NCBI RefSeq assembly: GCF_007828865.1
Contig: NZ_VIVK01000001.1
Location: 2,914,001-2,978,000, forward strand
Length of the DNA stretch: 64,000 bases
Direction: 5' to 3'
Origin: Kribbella amoyensis
Lineage (GTDB): Bacteria; Actinomycetota; Actinomycetes; Propionibacteriales; Kribbellaceae
The position numbers and the translations under genes were made by a program. Shown piece after piece: positions 17,752 through 25,879 of the stretch. The notes beneath the pieces are model-generated. The model was not told the origin of the DNA. It was given only the letters and a program-made list of their open reading frames with translations, and made no database searches. Each line of letters starts with the position of its first letter. Position 1 is the first letter of the stretch.

Positions 17752-18037
17752 CTTGTTCGCCCCCAGGGTGGAAGCCGACAAGGACACCGTCGAACGCGAG
17801 CTGTTCAAGCTGGTCCTGACGATCGTCGAGCTGATCCGGCAACTGATGGAACGGCAGGCGCTGCGGCGGATCGACGAGGGGGACCTGGCGCCCGAGCAGG
17901 TCGAGGAGCTCGGCCTGGCCCTGTTCCGGCTGGACGAGGCGATGACGACCTTGCGCGACCGCTTCGACCTCACCCCCGACGACCTGAACCTCGATCTCGG
18001 TCCGCTCGGCCCGTTGCTGGCCGACGGACCCCGCTGA
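17744..18037 (+). CDS. gvpK: Gas vesicle protein GvpK
   Basis: 97 residues, all helical. It carries the GvpK family pattern VERELFKLVLTIVELIRQLM and RQALRRIDEGDLAPEQVEEL, then LTPDDLNLDLGPLGPLL. GvpK is required for gas vesicle formation in several hosts. It is the last recognised gvp gene of the operon; a small membrane protein follows 36 bp on. Confidence 0.92.
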   Translation: MTDLFAPRVEADKDTVERELFKLVLTIVELIRQLMERQALRRIDEGDLAPEQVEELGLALFRLDEAMTTLRDRFDLTPDDLNLDLGPLGPLLADGPR

Positions 18038-18073
18038 CCCCGAAGGAACCCGATGACGAGGACGTGATCCGGG

Positions 18074-18412
18074 ATGAGAGTGCTCCGAGGACTGGCCGCG
18101 ATACTGGTCTGGTTGCTGGCGACCGTCGTGATGATCGTCGCGCTGGTGTTGTGCGTGACGCTGATCCTGCTACCGCTCGGCGCCCCGCTGATGGCGCTGG
18201 GCCTCCGGCTCTGGGCGTACGGCGTCCAGCTGATGCTGCCGCGCGGCCAGGAGGTGAAACGCAAGGTGCGCAAACAGGCCGGGCTGAAGCCCCGCGGATC
18301 GACAGCCGGTGATGTCAAACGGGCCAAGAAGCAGGCGACGAAGAAGGGCAAGAAGACGGCGCACCGCTTCCGCAAGGGCCTGCACAAGACCGCGAAGGCG
18401 ATGCCGGGCTGA
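18074..18412 (+). CDS. Small membrane protein with basic tail at the end of the gas vesicle operon
   Basis: 112 residues. One long or two short hydrophobic helices (residues about 5-50; LVWLLATVVMIVALVLCVTL) are followed by a Lys/Arg-rich cytoplasmic tail with KKQATKKGKK-type sequence. It is in the same orientation as gvpK after 36 bp, with no terminator visible between. The family is not recognised; it might tether vesicles or be unrelated. Confidence 0.65.
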   Translation: MRVLRGLAAILVWLLATVVMIVALVLCVTLILLPLGAPLMALGLRLWAYGVQLMLPRGQEVKRKVRKQAGLKPRGSTAGDVKRAKKQATKKGKKTAHRFRKGLHKTAKAMPG

Positions 18413-18428
18413 CCCCTAGGGTGGACGG

Positions 18429-18604
18429 GTGATCAGACTCGGATACCCAGTGGTCGGCGTCGCCGATGTCGCGGCGGCCGCAGCGCTCTGGACAGGGTCG
18501 CGTGGGACCAGTACCCGCCGGAACCGGACTTCGTCGTCCTCACCGACCCGGACCACAACGTCTTCTGCGTCGTGGACCTGAGCAAGGCGCCGTCCGGCTC
18601 GTAG
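18429..18604 (+). pseudogene. VOC/glyoxalase-like gene, internally deleted and frameshifted
   Basis: From GTG at 18429 the frame encodes IRLGYPVVGVADVAAAAALW, the start of a VOC domain. It then goes out of frame; in another frame 18496-18604 encodes RVAWDQYPPEPDFVVLTDPD then HNVFCVVDLS before a stop, which is the usual end of a small VOC protein. The roughly 80 residues expected between these parts are missing. It lies just after the gas vesicle operon. Confidence 0.7.
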
Positions 18605-18683
18605 CCGCGTCCACCGGACGGGGGACGCACGTTCCCTCGTCCGGGCGATGTGGGGTACGCCCGGGGTTGGAAGGGTCCTGGGT

Positions 18684-19229
18684 GTGACGAGCGCAGCGCA
18701 GGTCGAGCCGGTATCCCCCACGCGAGACGGGCGAGCACCGCAGCCTTGGGCCGTGCGGGCCGCGCACCTGGCGGCCTTGACGACGTTGCCCTCCTGCGTC
18801 TGGAGACTCCTGCTCGCCGCCGGATTCTCGATGGGGTATCAGCCCGAATGGATGGCCGCCAACGCGAGCAGCGCGGCCGATCGGGTGTACCTTGTCGCGC
18901 TCAGCCTGGTCACGGAAGGCCTTGCGTTGTTGACGTTGGGCCTCGTGCGGCCATGGGGTGAACGGCTGCCGTCGTGGGTCCCGGCCATCGGCGGGTGGCG
19001 GGTACGGCCGCTGGCGGCGGTGGTCCCGGCATCGATCGGTGCGGTCGCGTTGGTGCTGCTGTGGAGCCTCAATCCGCTGCTGTATACCGACCTGTTCCAC
19101 GATCCGCTCGAACCACAGGGCGGCTGGCAACTGCTGATGGCGACCGCGTACCTCCCCCTCGTCCTCTGGGGTCCGCTGCTCGGCCTCGTCACCTGGGCCT
19201 ACTACCGCCGGCGCTGCACGGACCGCTGA
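18684..19229 (+). CDS. Predicted integral membrane protein, about 181 aa
   Basis: Four hydrophobic segments (about residues 20-45, 65-85, 105-130 and 145-170), a short loop with YTDLFHDPLEPQGGW, and a positively charged end YYRRRCTDR. No family is recognised. The frame is open from 18648, but GTG at 18684 has GGAAGGG upstream at better spacing. It converges with the PRC-barrel gene, stops 4 bp apart. Confidence 0.65.
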   Translation: MTSAAQVEPVSPTRDGRAPQPWAVRAAHLAALTTLPSCVWRLLLAAGFSMGYQPEWMAANASSAADRVYLVALSLVTEGLALLTLGLVRPWGERLPSWVPAIGGWRVRPLAAVVPASIGAVALVLLWSLNPLLYTDLFHDPLEPQGGWQLLMATAYLPLVLWGPLLGLVTWAYYRRRCTDR

Positions 19230-19232
19230 CGG

Positions 19233-19574
19233 TCAGTACCGGGCCAGTTCCTCGAGCGGGCGGAGGTCTTCGCGGCCCGATCGGGTTTGGACGACGTGGT
19301 CGGTGATGCGTTCGACGTCCTCCCACGGCAGGTACCAGACGGCGCCGAGTCGGCGGTGGACGAGCCACCGGAGCAACGCCGGGCCGACGTGCCGTTCGTA
19401 GCCGAAGAGCCTGGTGGACTTGTGTTCCACCACGATCAGGCCGTCGACCCGGAGGGCACTCTGGTTCGACGACAGCAGGGGACCGTCCTGGACCAGGCGG
19501 ACGTCCGCCACTCCGCCGATGTCCTCGCCGGCGCTGTCGTGGACCCGGTGGCCGAGCAGGTCATTCAGTCGCAT
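19233..19574 (-). CDS. PRC-barrel domain protein, 113 aa
   Basis: MRLNDLLGHRVHDSAGEDIG at the start is a typical PRC-barrel opening, followed by GVADVRLVQDGPLL and LIVVEHKSTRLFGYERHVGP. PRC barrels are small beta domains used in ribosome maturation, photosynthesis and, in some actinobacteria, near magnesium transporters. ATG at 19574 has AGGAG upstream; an upstream in-frame start at 19649 would add a poor N-terminus. It is the last gene of a four-gene minus-strand operon and overlaps the previous gene by 14 bp. Confidence 0.78.
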   Translation of the reverse strand: MRLNDLLGHRVHDSAGEDIGGVADVRLVQDGPLLSSNQSALRVDGLIVVEHKSTRLFGYERHVGPALLRWLVHRRLGAVWYLPWEDVERITDHVVQTRSGREDLRPLEELARY

Positions 19575-19857
19575 CGCCGGCTCCTGGGATGTGGTCGATG
19601 ACATGCTGCTCGACCCAGTCGTCCTGGCGATCCAGGTCGAGATCCCCACGCCGGATCTGGATCGCGGTGTCGATCTCGATGACCTGGCTCGCCGGGATCC
19701 GGACCCCGCCGGCGATCAGCGCGGACACCACCGGGACCTCGGCGTCCAGGTCGAGTTCGACGTCGTCCACCTTGCCGAGCAGCCGGCCGTCGCGCTGGTC
19801 GGCCAGCTGCCGGTCCAGCAGGTGGAGCTGGGCATGCAGGACGCGTCCGGCCATCAT
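19561..19857 (-). CDS. Second PRC-barrel-like protein, 98 aa
   Basis: Short soluble protein: RQLADQRDGRLLGKVDDVEL then VPVVSALIAGGVRIPASQVI, resembling the regulatory 'resource of the Mg transporter' type PRC barrel seen with actinobacterial magnesium channels. The end WVEQHVIDHIPGAG is helical. It starts with ATGA overlap with the Nramp gene and ends overlapping the next PRC-barrel gene, so all three are translated together. A regulatory or cytosolic partner role for the transporter is inferred from this arrangement. Confidence 0.7.
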   Translation of the reverse strand: MMAGRVLHAQLHLLDRQLADQRDGRLLGKVDDVELDLDAEVPVVSALIAGGVRIPASQVIEIDTAIQIRRGDLDLDRQDDWVEQHVIDHIPGAGDATE

Positions 19858-21083
19858 TGCCCCGCTTTCGTCACGATCATCAGCGGAATCGCCGCGATCG
19901 ATGCCAGCAGCAACAAGCCGAGGTAGATCAGGGCGAAGAAGTTGAGCACCGGCCCGTTCGTGTGCCGGCCCATGTAGTCCGGGTCGTTCGCGATGATCAG
20001 GATCGGCAGGTACGTCAGCGGCAGCGCCATCGCGGCGAACACCACGGAGTACTCGGTCACCTTCACCGGGTCGACCGCGGTCAGCAGGGTGAGGATCGCC
20101 AGCACCAGGCAGATGATGATCACCAGGTGGAACCGCGACGCCTCCCGTGGCCGGACCAGCTTGCCCCACTGCCAGCCGCGGTACTGCGCGATCGTGTACC
20201 CGCACGAGAGCGCCGTCTCCAGCGCGGCCCCGAAGGTCGCCGCGAACACTCCGACCAGGACGACCGCCAGACCGAGCTGACCCAGCGCCATGGCGGTCGG
20301 CAGCGTCACCTGGCCGAGCGTGCCGACCTCGATCCCGGCCGGCAGGTACACCACGGCGGCACACCCCGCGATCGCGAGCGACAGCAGCCCACCGAGCGGG
20401 AACCCGATGAACACGTTCGACCGGGCCGTCACCAGGTCCCGCCGGTTCCACTTCTCCTCGACCCCGCCGGAGGAGAAGAAGAACACCTCGTACGGGGTCA
20501 TCGCCGCGCCGAACAACGCGATCGCGTAGTACGCGTAGGTCAGCCAGGACTCGTTCCCCGTCGGCCGCGGAGTGGTTGCCTGATGCATCAGGTCGCCCCA
20601 GTCCGGGCCGAGCTGCCAGAGCGCGACCGCGAACCCGATCAGCAGCAGTCCGAGCAGGCCGAACACCTGCTCCAGCCGGGAGAACTTCACCCGCCAGATC
20701 ACCAGCCAGACCGCGATCGCGGCGAGCGGTACCCAGAGCAGGTACTGCACGCCACTGGCCAGTTCGAGCGCGAGCGCGACGCCGCCGATCTCGGCGATCA
20801 ACGTCAGCAGGGTGACCAGGAACGACGCGATCAGGGTGACCAGCCCGGTCCGCCGGCCGAGCCGTTCCCGGATCAGGTCGAACACCGGCCGCCCGGACAA
20901 CGCGACCACGCGGCCCGCCATCTCGGCGTACAGGCAGATGCCGATCACGCCGACGACCACCACCCAGGCGAGCCGCATCCCGAACCGGGAGCCGACCAGC
21001 GCGTTGGTGACCAGGTCACCGATGTCGACGAAGCCGCCGATCGCGGTGAGGATCCCGAGCGTGACCCCGACGAGGCGTTTCAC
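19854..21083 (-). CDS. Nramp (SLC11)-related divalent metal transporter with non-standard metal site
   Basis: 409 residues, about 11 membrane segments. TM1 reads GGFVDIGDLVTNAL: the usual Asp-Pro-Gly-Asn is DIGD (D20, D23), so Asn is replaced by Asp. TM6 reads GAAMTPYEVFFFSSG instead of the ATVMPHN type: the metal-binding Met position holds Thr196, and His-Asn is Tyr-Glu. These changes remove the soft sulfur ligand that favours Mn/Fe, so another ion such as Mg2+ is plausible (inference). The GTG start overlaps the lipoprotein stop as GTGA; much longer frames upstream are antisense shadow. It is coupled to two PRC-barrel genes. Confidence 0.82.
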   Translation of the reverse strand: MKRLVGVTLGILTAIGGFVDIGDLVTNALVGSRFGMRLAWVVVVGVIGICLYAEMAGRVVALSGRPVFDLIRERLGRRTGLVTLIASFLVTLLTLIAEIGGVALALELASGVQYLLWVPLAAIAVWLVIWRVKFSRLEQVFGLLGLLLIGFAVALWQLGPDWGDLMHQATTPRPTGNESWLTYAYYAIALFGAAMTPYEVFFFSSGGVEEKWNRRDLVTARSNVFIGFPLGGLLSLAIAGCAAVVYLPAGIEVGTLGQVTLPTAMALGQLGLAVVLVGVFAATFGAALETALSCGYTIAQYRGWQWGKLVRPREASRFHLVIIICLVLAILTLLTAVDPVKVTEYSVVFAAMALPLTYLPILIIANDPDYMGRHTNGPVLNFFALIYLGLLLLASIAAIPLMIVTKAGQ

Positions 21084-21502
21084 CCGGCCAGCTCCCGTAA
21101 CCGGGCGGCGCTCCGATCGAGGACGCCGAGTTGCCGGGCGGCCGTGGCCAGGTCGTCGTTGCCGAGCGCGATCCGGGTCGCGGTGACCGCGGCCGCCGCG
21201 TCGTCCAGGGCCCGGCTGACCTCGTCGTACGTCCGGCGGGACTCCGCGGACGCGGGTTGCTCGGCGTCGAACCCGGTGACGACCTTGCCGATCGCCTTCT
21301 CGGCGTCTTCGACCAGTTGGCCGGCGGGCTGCTGCCAGAGGTTGTGGTCGAGCAACTGGCGAACGGCGAGGCTGGTGGTACCCACCTCCGACGCGCCGTT
21401 CGCGGCGGCCTGTTCGGCGGCGTCCTGGAGTTGCTGGTCCGGGCCGGCACAACCAGCCAGCAGTACCGCGGCCAGTAACGGCGCCGCGATCACCCGTCTC
21501 AT
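21080..21502 (-). CDS. Small lipoprotein, helical, 140 aa
   Basis: The signal peptide ends with the lipobox LLAGC (Cys near 18), followed by an Ala/Gln-rich helical domain (about residues 25-140) with no cysteines and an acidic profile. ATG at 21502 has GGAGG five bases upstream; GTG at 21508 is an alternative. It is the first gene of the operon with the Nramp-like transporter and PRC-barrel proteins, overlapping the transporter start. No family recognised; a periplasm-side accessory is possible. Confidence 0.75.
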   Translation of the reverse strand: MRRVIAAPLLAAVLLAGCAGPDQQLQDAAEQAAANGASEVGTTSLAVRQLLDHNLWQQPAGQLVEDAEKAIGKVVTGFDAEQPASAESRRTYDEVSRALDDAAAAVTATRIALGNDDLATAARQLGVLDRSAARLRELAG

Positions 21503-21604
21503 CCACACCTCCCGGGAGTCCGATAGCCGGTGCGTCCGGCCCGGTACCCAGGCGTCGGGCCGGACGAAACCCGCCCGGCGACCGTACTGAAGCGCTGAAC
21601 CCGA

Positions 21605-21661
21605 CTTTGTGCGCAGTTCGGTCGGGTTGTGGGCGCTCGAACGGCTGATGCGTGCACAAAG
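21605..21661. repeat. 57-bp repeat element, copy at 21.6 kb
   Basis: It begins CTTTGTGCGCA and ends TGCGTGCACAAAG, so the ends are inverted repeats. ACGGCTG occurs at element positions 37-43 and CGG at 15-17, the same offsets as in the copy at 56874. It lies in the 232-bp gap between two divergent genes (lipoprotein and LCP). Confidence 0.6.
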
Positions 21662-21734
21662 ACAACCGTGTCAACCGGTGAGGGGAGCAGCGCGTCGGTA
21701 GTTCGGCAGGTGGCGGACTACGAGGGCTGGAGAG

Positions 21735-23324
21735 ATGTCGCGCAGTAGACGCGCAGCGGGACGGCGAGCGACGCCCGCGGCTGGACGGCGGGTCCGGCGG
21801 CGGGGTCATCGGGCCCGGACGGCGACGCGGGCGATCGGGCTCACGCTGGTGAGCGCGCTGGTCCCCGGGTCCGGGCTGGTGATCGGTGGCCGGCGGAAGC
21901 TCGGTGCGGTCGTGCTGACGATCAGCCTCGGGTTGCTGGCGGCCGGGGCGTACTTCGGGCTGACCCAGCGGGACGCGATCGTCGCGCTCGCCGTCTCGCC
22001 CACCCGGTTGCTGGTCGTGACCACCGCGTTGGTGCTGCTCGCGGCCGGGTGGATCTGGGTCGTCGTGGCGTCGCACAAACTGCTGCGCCCGGTCAGCCTG
22101 TCGATGACCGGGCGGCTGGCGGGGTCGATGGTGGTCGGGCTGCTGTGCTTCGGCATCGTGGTCCCGACCACCGTCGCCGCGCAGACCGTGATGGCGCAGC
22201 GCGACCTGGTCGGCAGCGTGTTCGCCTCCGAGGGGAACTCCAAGAGCGCCACCCGGCCGAAGGTGGACAAGAAGGACCCGTGGGCCGGGACGCCCCGGCT
22301 GAACCTGCTGCTGCTCGGGGCCGACGACGGCGACGGCCGGACCGGGACCCGGACCGACACCGTGATCGTCGCGAGTATCGACACCCGGACCGGCGACACC
22401 GCGCTGATCTCGCTGAGCCGGAACTGGATGCGGATGCCGTTCCCGGCCGACTCGCCGCTGCACACCGAGTACCCGGACGGGTACTGGGATCCGAAGCTGG
22501 GCAACGTCGAGCAGCCGGAGTACTACCTGGACTCGATGTACGACAACGTGCCCAAGGCGCATCCCGGCATCCTCGGCCAGACCGACAACCCAGGCGCCGA
22601 CGTGGTGAAGCTGGCGGCCGGGGCGGCACTCGGCCTGGACATCGACTACTACCTGCAGGTGAACCTCCAGGGATTCGAGTCGATCATCGACGCGCTCGGC
22701 GGGATCACGGTCAACATCAACTACAAGGTCCCGGTCGGCGGCGACTACGGCGTCGGGCCCGGGACGAACGGGCACAAGCTGCCGTCCCGGTACCTGCAAC
22801 CGGGTCCGGACCAGAAGCTGAACGGGCCGGACGCGCTCTGGTTCGCCCGCGGCCGGTACGGGCTGAGCGACCCGTCCCGGCAGGAGCGGCAGCGCTGCAC
22901 GATCCACGCCCTGGTGAACAGCGTCAACCCGGCCACGCTGGTGACGAAGTACCAGCAGATCGCCGCGGCCGGCAAGCAGTTGCTGCGGACCGACATCCCG
23001 CAGGAGATCCTGCCCGCGTTCGTCGAGCTCGGGCTCAAGGTGAAGGGCGCGAAGGTGTCCAACGTCGACCTGGACAAGGACAAGAACTTCCCCAACGGCC
23101 GGAAGCCGGACTACCCGGCGATGCGCAAGCTGGTCCGGACCGCGATCACGCCGAAGTCCACCACCCCGCCGATCACCCCGCCGACAAGTCCCGCGACGCC
23201 TGGTACCACCAAGACCCCGAGGCTGCCGCAGACCTCCAAGCCCCCGAAGACCTCCGAGACGCCGGGCACGCCGCAGAACCTCGACGACGCCTGCGCGTAC
23301 CAGCCGGCGGCCGGCTCCTCGTGA
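21735..23324 (+). CDS. LytR-CpsA-Psr (LCP) family glycopolymer transferase
   Basis: 529 residues. Basic N-terminus (about 35 residues), several membrane segments (about 36-160), then an extracellular LCP domain (about 190-390): LNLLLLGADDGDGRTGTRTD at its start and TVIVASIDTRTGDTALISLS following, with conserved Arg/Asp residues that hold the lipid pyrophosphate, and LQGFESIIDALGGI later. LCP enzymes attach teichoic-acid-like or arabinogalactan polymers to peptidoglycan. The last 50 residues are Pro/Thr/Lys-rich, as in wall-spanning linkers. The several-TM N-terminus is longer than the usual single TM. Confidence 0.85.
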   Translation: MSRSRRAAGRRATPAAGRRVRRRGHRARTATRAIGLTLVSALVPGSGLVIGGRRKLGAVVLTISLGLLAAGAYFGLTQRDAIVALAVSPTRLLVVTTALVLLAAGWIWVVVASHKLLRPVSLSMTGRLAGSMVVGLLCFGIVVPTTVAAQTVMAQRDLVGSVFASEGNSKSATRPKVDKKDPWAGTPRLNLLLLGADDGDGRTGTRTDTVIVASIDTRTGDTALISLSRNWMRMPFPADSPLHTEYPDGYWDPKLGNVEQPEYYLDSMYDNVPKAHPGILGQTDNPGADVVKLAAGAALGLDIDYYLQVNLQGFESIIDALGGITVNINYKVPVGGDYGVGPGTNGHKLPSRYLQPGPDQKLNGPDALWFARGRYGLSDPSRQERQRCTIHALVNSVNPATLVTKYQQIAAAGKQLLRTDIPQEILPAFVELGLKVKGAKVSNVDLDKDKNFPNGRKPDYPAMRKLVRTAITPKSTTPPITPPTSPATPGTTKTPRLPQTSKPPKTSETPGTPQNLDDACAYQPAAGSS

Positions 23325-23379
23325 GCGTGGACCGCCGACCTACGCTGGAAGTAGAGCAAGAGTTGGGAAGTGGTGCCCC

Positions 23380-23601
23380 GTGACCGGTCTGATCGCCCTG
23401 CCCGAAGGTGGCGAATGGCTCGTCGTCCTCGCCATCGTCGTCCTGCTGTTCGGCCCCGCCAAGCTGCCCGGCCTGGTCCGTCAACTGGCCCGCTCGAAGA
23501 AGGTCTGGGACGACGAGACCAAGCCCGCGCGGAAGCTGCCGCAGGAGCATCCGCAGGAAGAGCAGCCGCCGGCGGACTCCAAGAACGAAACTCCGCAGTA
23601 G
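23380..23601 (+). CDS. TatA/TatE-like subunit of the twin-arginine translocase
   Basis: 73 residues: a short periplasmic start, one membrane segment (EWLVVLAIVVLLFGPAKLPG), then an amphipathic helix LVRQLARSKKVWDDE and an acidic/Pro tail, the standard TatA layout with the FG-x-x-K-L-P hinge. The start is GTG. It follows the LCP gene by 55 bp. Most actinobacteria have several TatA-type proteins, so this may be an extra paralogue. Confidence 0.83.
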   Translation: MTGLIALPEGGEWLVVLAIVVLLFGPAKLPGLVRQLARSKKVWDDETKPARKLPQEHPQEEQPPADSKNETPQ

Positions 23602-23602
23602 T

Positions 23603-24586
23603 TCAGTCCGGCGGGGGTGCTGTCGACTCGCGGAAGACCAGTTGGTTGAGGTCTCGGGGGGATTTGGCGGGCGCCGGTTCGCCGCGGATCGTCGCGATCA
23701 GGTGGAGGATCGCTTCGCGGCCTTGGGCTTCGCGGTCGACGGCGACGGTGGAGAGGGCCGGGGTGGCGAAGCGGCCGAGCTCCTCGTCGTCCCAGCCGAA
23801 CACGCTCACGTCCTCGGGGACGCGCAGGCCGCGGTCGGTGGTGGCCCGGATCGCGCCCATCGCCAGGCCGTCGTTCGCGGCGATGATCGCGGTGACGCCG
23901 CTGTCCGCGGGCAGGGCGGCGATCGCGTCGTACCCCGCCTGGGCGGACCAGTTGGTGTCGGCGACGCCGTACGAGCGCAGGCCGAGGCGGGCGATCGTCT
24001 CCAGGTAGACGAGTTTGCGGTTGCGCGCGGAGGTGTAGTTCGGCGGTCCGGCGAGGTGGAAGAAGGTCCGGTGACCGAGGCCGGCCAGGTGCTCGACGAT
24101 CTCGCTCACCGCGGAGCCGTCGGCCAGTTCGCCGGCGCCGTGCATCTCCTGGTCGTACGTGCCGCTGACCAGGATCGGGATCCGCGTGTCCGGTGGGCTG
24201 TCCACCGGCGCGAGCGACAGGATGCCGTCGACCTGCCCGGAGTCGGCCAGCTCGGCGATCCGCTCCTCGGTACTCCCCTCGGCGCTGACCACGTCGAGCT
24301 GGTACCCGGCCGCGTGCGCGGTGGCCGAGGCGGCGATCATCAGCCGGACCGGGAACCAGTGCGGCGAGGGCAGGACGACGGCGAGCCGGTCCGTCCGCCG
24401 GGTCCGCATCGACCGGGCCACCAGGTTCGGCCGGTAGTCGAGCGCCTTGACCGCGGCGTCGACCCGCTGCCGGGTGTCCGGCTTCATCCCGGCGTCGTGG
24501 CGCAGGTAGCGCGAGACGGTCTGGTGCGAGACACCGGCCAGCCTCGCCACCTGGTGAATGGTCGCCCGGCGCGGTTCGTCGGTCAC
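23603..24586 (-). CDS. LacI family transcriptional regulator
   Basis: 327 residues. N-terminal helix-turn-helix ATIHQVARLAGVSHQTVSRY with hinge DYRPNLVARSMRTRRT, then a periplasmic-binding-protein-like sugar sensor. It is divergent from a Gfo/Idh/MocA dehydrogenase gene. Two copies of the palindrome GTGATCGATCAC lie in the intergenic region, one near its own start and one inside the promoter of the divergent operon, so it most likely represses both. The effector is probably a sugar or sugar derivative. Confidence 0.9.
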   Translation of the reverse strand: MTDEPRRATIHQVARLAGVSHQTVSRYLRHDAGMKPDTRQRVDAAVKALDYRPNLVARSMRTRRTDRLAVVLPSPHWFPVRLMIAASATAHAAGYQLDVVSAEGSTEERIAELADSGQVDGILSLAPVDSPPDTRIPILVSGTYDQEMHGAGELADGSAVSEIVEHLAGLGHRTFFHLAGPPNYTSARNRKLVYLETIARLGLRSYGVADTNWSAQAGYDAIAALPADSGVTAIIAANDGLAMGAIRATTDRGLRVPEDVSVFGWDDEELGRFATPALSTVAVDREAQGREAILHLIATIRGEPAPAKSPRDLNQLVFRESTAPPPD

Positions 24587-24627
24587 AGGCCCCTCCTCCT
24601 CGCACCGACCGCTCCCGCGAATGGTGC

Positions 24628-24639
24628 GTGATCGATCAC
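24628..24639. promoter_or_regulatory. LacI operator, site 1
   Basis: Perfect palindrome GTGATCGATCAC (14-bp if the flanking C and G are counted), 42 bp upstream of the LacI start codon; likely autoregulation. The centre is 56 bp from that of site 2. Confidence 0.75.
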
Positions 24640-24672
24640 GACTCTACGGCCGGGACTGGCCGTGGCCGCCTC

Positions 24673-24701
24673 TTGACACGAATGTGATCGATCACTAATT
24701 T
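24673..24701 (+). promoter_or_regulatory. Promoter with LacI operator filling the spacer (site 2)
   Basis: TTGACA (24673-24678), exactly 17 bp, then TAATTT (24696-24701). The second GTGATCGATCAC occupies 24684-24695, ending at the base before the -10 element. A bound LacI protein would block RNA polymerase directly. It drives the gene starting at 24752. Confidence 0.75.
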
Positions 24702-24751
24702 CGTGGAACGGCCCGGAAAACGCATACCCCCTCAGCTGGAGGAGAGCGCGC

Positions 24752-25879
24752 ATGTCACCCACCGCAGACCGGACCGAATCCACCTCGCCGGGACCGCCGT
24801 ACGGCGTCGCGATCGTCGGGACCGGCGGGATCGCCAACGCCCACGCCGACGCGCTGTCCACCTTCGCCGAGCAGGTCCGCCTGGTCGCCTGTGCCGACCT
24901 CGACCCGGACCGCGCGAAGGCCTTCGCCGACCGTCGGCCAGGACTGCGGACCGGGACCTCGCTGGCCGAGATCCTGGCGCCCGGGGACATCGACACCGTC
25001 GTCGTCTGTACGCCACCGGCCAGCCACGTCCCGCTCGCGATCGAGGCACTCGAGGCCGGCGTGAACGTGGTCGTCGAGAAGCCGCCGACGTTGTCGCTGC
25101 GTCAGTTGCGCGAGCTCGCCGAGGTCGAGGAGCGGTCACCGGGCACGGTCAGCTGCATCTTCCAGCACCGGTTCGGACCGGGCGCCGAGCAACTCCGGCA
25201 ACTGCACCGCGACGGTTCGCTCGGCCGTCCGCTGGTGGGCGTCTGCAACACCCTCTGGTGCCGCGACCAGCCGTACTTCGACGTGCCCTGGCGCGGCAAG
25301 TGGGACATCGAAGGCGGCGGACCCACGATGGGTCACGGCATCCACCAGTTCGACCTCCTGCTCGACCTGTGGGGACCGTGGTCCGAGGTCACCGCGTACG
25401 CCGGGAAGCTGGCTCGCCGGACCGCGACCGAGGACGTGTCCTGCGCGATCGTGCGGTTCGAGTCCGGCGCGGTCGCGACGATCACGAACTCGCTGGTCTC
25501 GCCTCGCCAGGACTCCTACCTCCGCTTCGACTACGAACGCGCGACCGTCGAGCTGGACCACCTGTACGGGTACACCGGTGACGACTGGACCTTCACGGCC
25601 GCACCGGGCGCCGACGAGCTGACCTGGACCCCGGTCGAGGGCGGTCGCAGCGGCCACCGATCGCAGTACGCGGCCTGGTTGCGGGCGCGATCGGAGGGCA
25701 CGACGCCACCCGTGTCGCTGCAGCAGGCGGCCGTGACGATGGAGCTGATCGCCGCGATCTACCGGTCCGCGATCACCGAGCGACCGGTCGGCCGCGCCGA
25801 GATCCAGCAGGGCGGGGTGTTCGCGGATCGGATGGACGGATTCAACGAACCGTGGAACGAAGGGAAGACCGTCGCATGA
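24752..25879 (+). CDS. Gfo/Idh/MocA family oxidoreductase
   Basis: 375 residues. The Rossmann motif VAIVGTGGIANAHADAL is near residues 18-34; the family EKPPTLS motif (about 110-116) carries the catalytic-site lysine. The C-terminal half (about 135-360) is the substrate-binding beta sheet, with GHGIHQFDLLLDLWGPW. These enzymes oxidise or reduce sugars and inositols with NAD(P). The strong ribosome site is GGAGGAG. It is transcribed from the LacI-controlled promoter and coupled to a DUF6807 gene by ATGA. Confidence 0.9.
   Translation: MSPTADRTESTSPGPPYGVAIVGTGGIANAHADALSTFAEQVRLVACADLDPDRAKAFADRRPGLRTGTSLAEILAPGDIDTVVVCTPPASHVPLAIEALEAGVNVVVEKPPTLSLRQLRELAEVEERSPGTVSCIFQHRFGPGAEQLRQLHRDGSLGRPLVGVCNTLWCRDQPYFDVPWRGKWDIEGGGPTMGHGIHQFDLLLDLWGPWSEVTAYAGKLARRTATEDVSCAIVRFESGAVATITNSLVSPRQDSYLRFDYERATVELDHLYGYTGDDWTFTAAPGADELTWTPVEGGRSGHRSQYAAWLRARSEGTTPPVSLQQAAVTMELIAAIYRSAITERPVGRAEIQQGGVFADRMDGFNEPWNEGKTVA

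Noticed and set aside
19854-22907. 1017-aa minus-strand frame seeming to extend the Nramp gene far upstream
   Set aside because: The part before the GTG at 21083 runs antisense to the LCP gene and through the lipoprotein gene in another frame; the family N-terminus starts at 21083.
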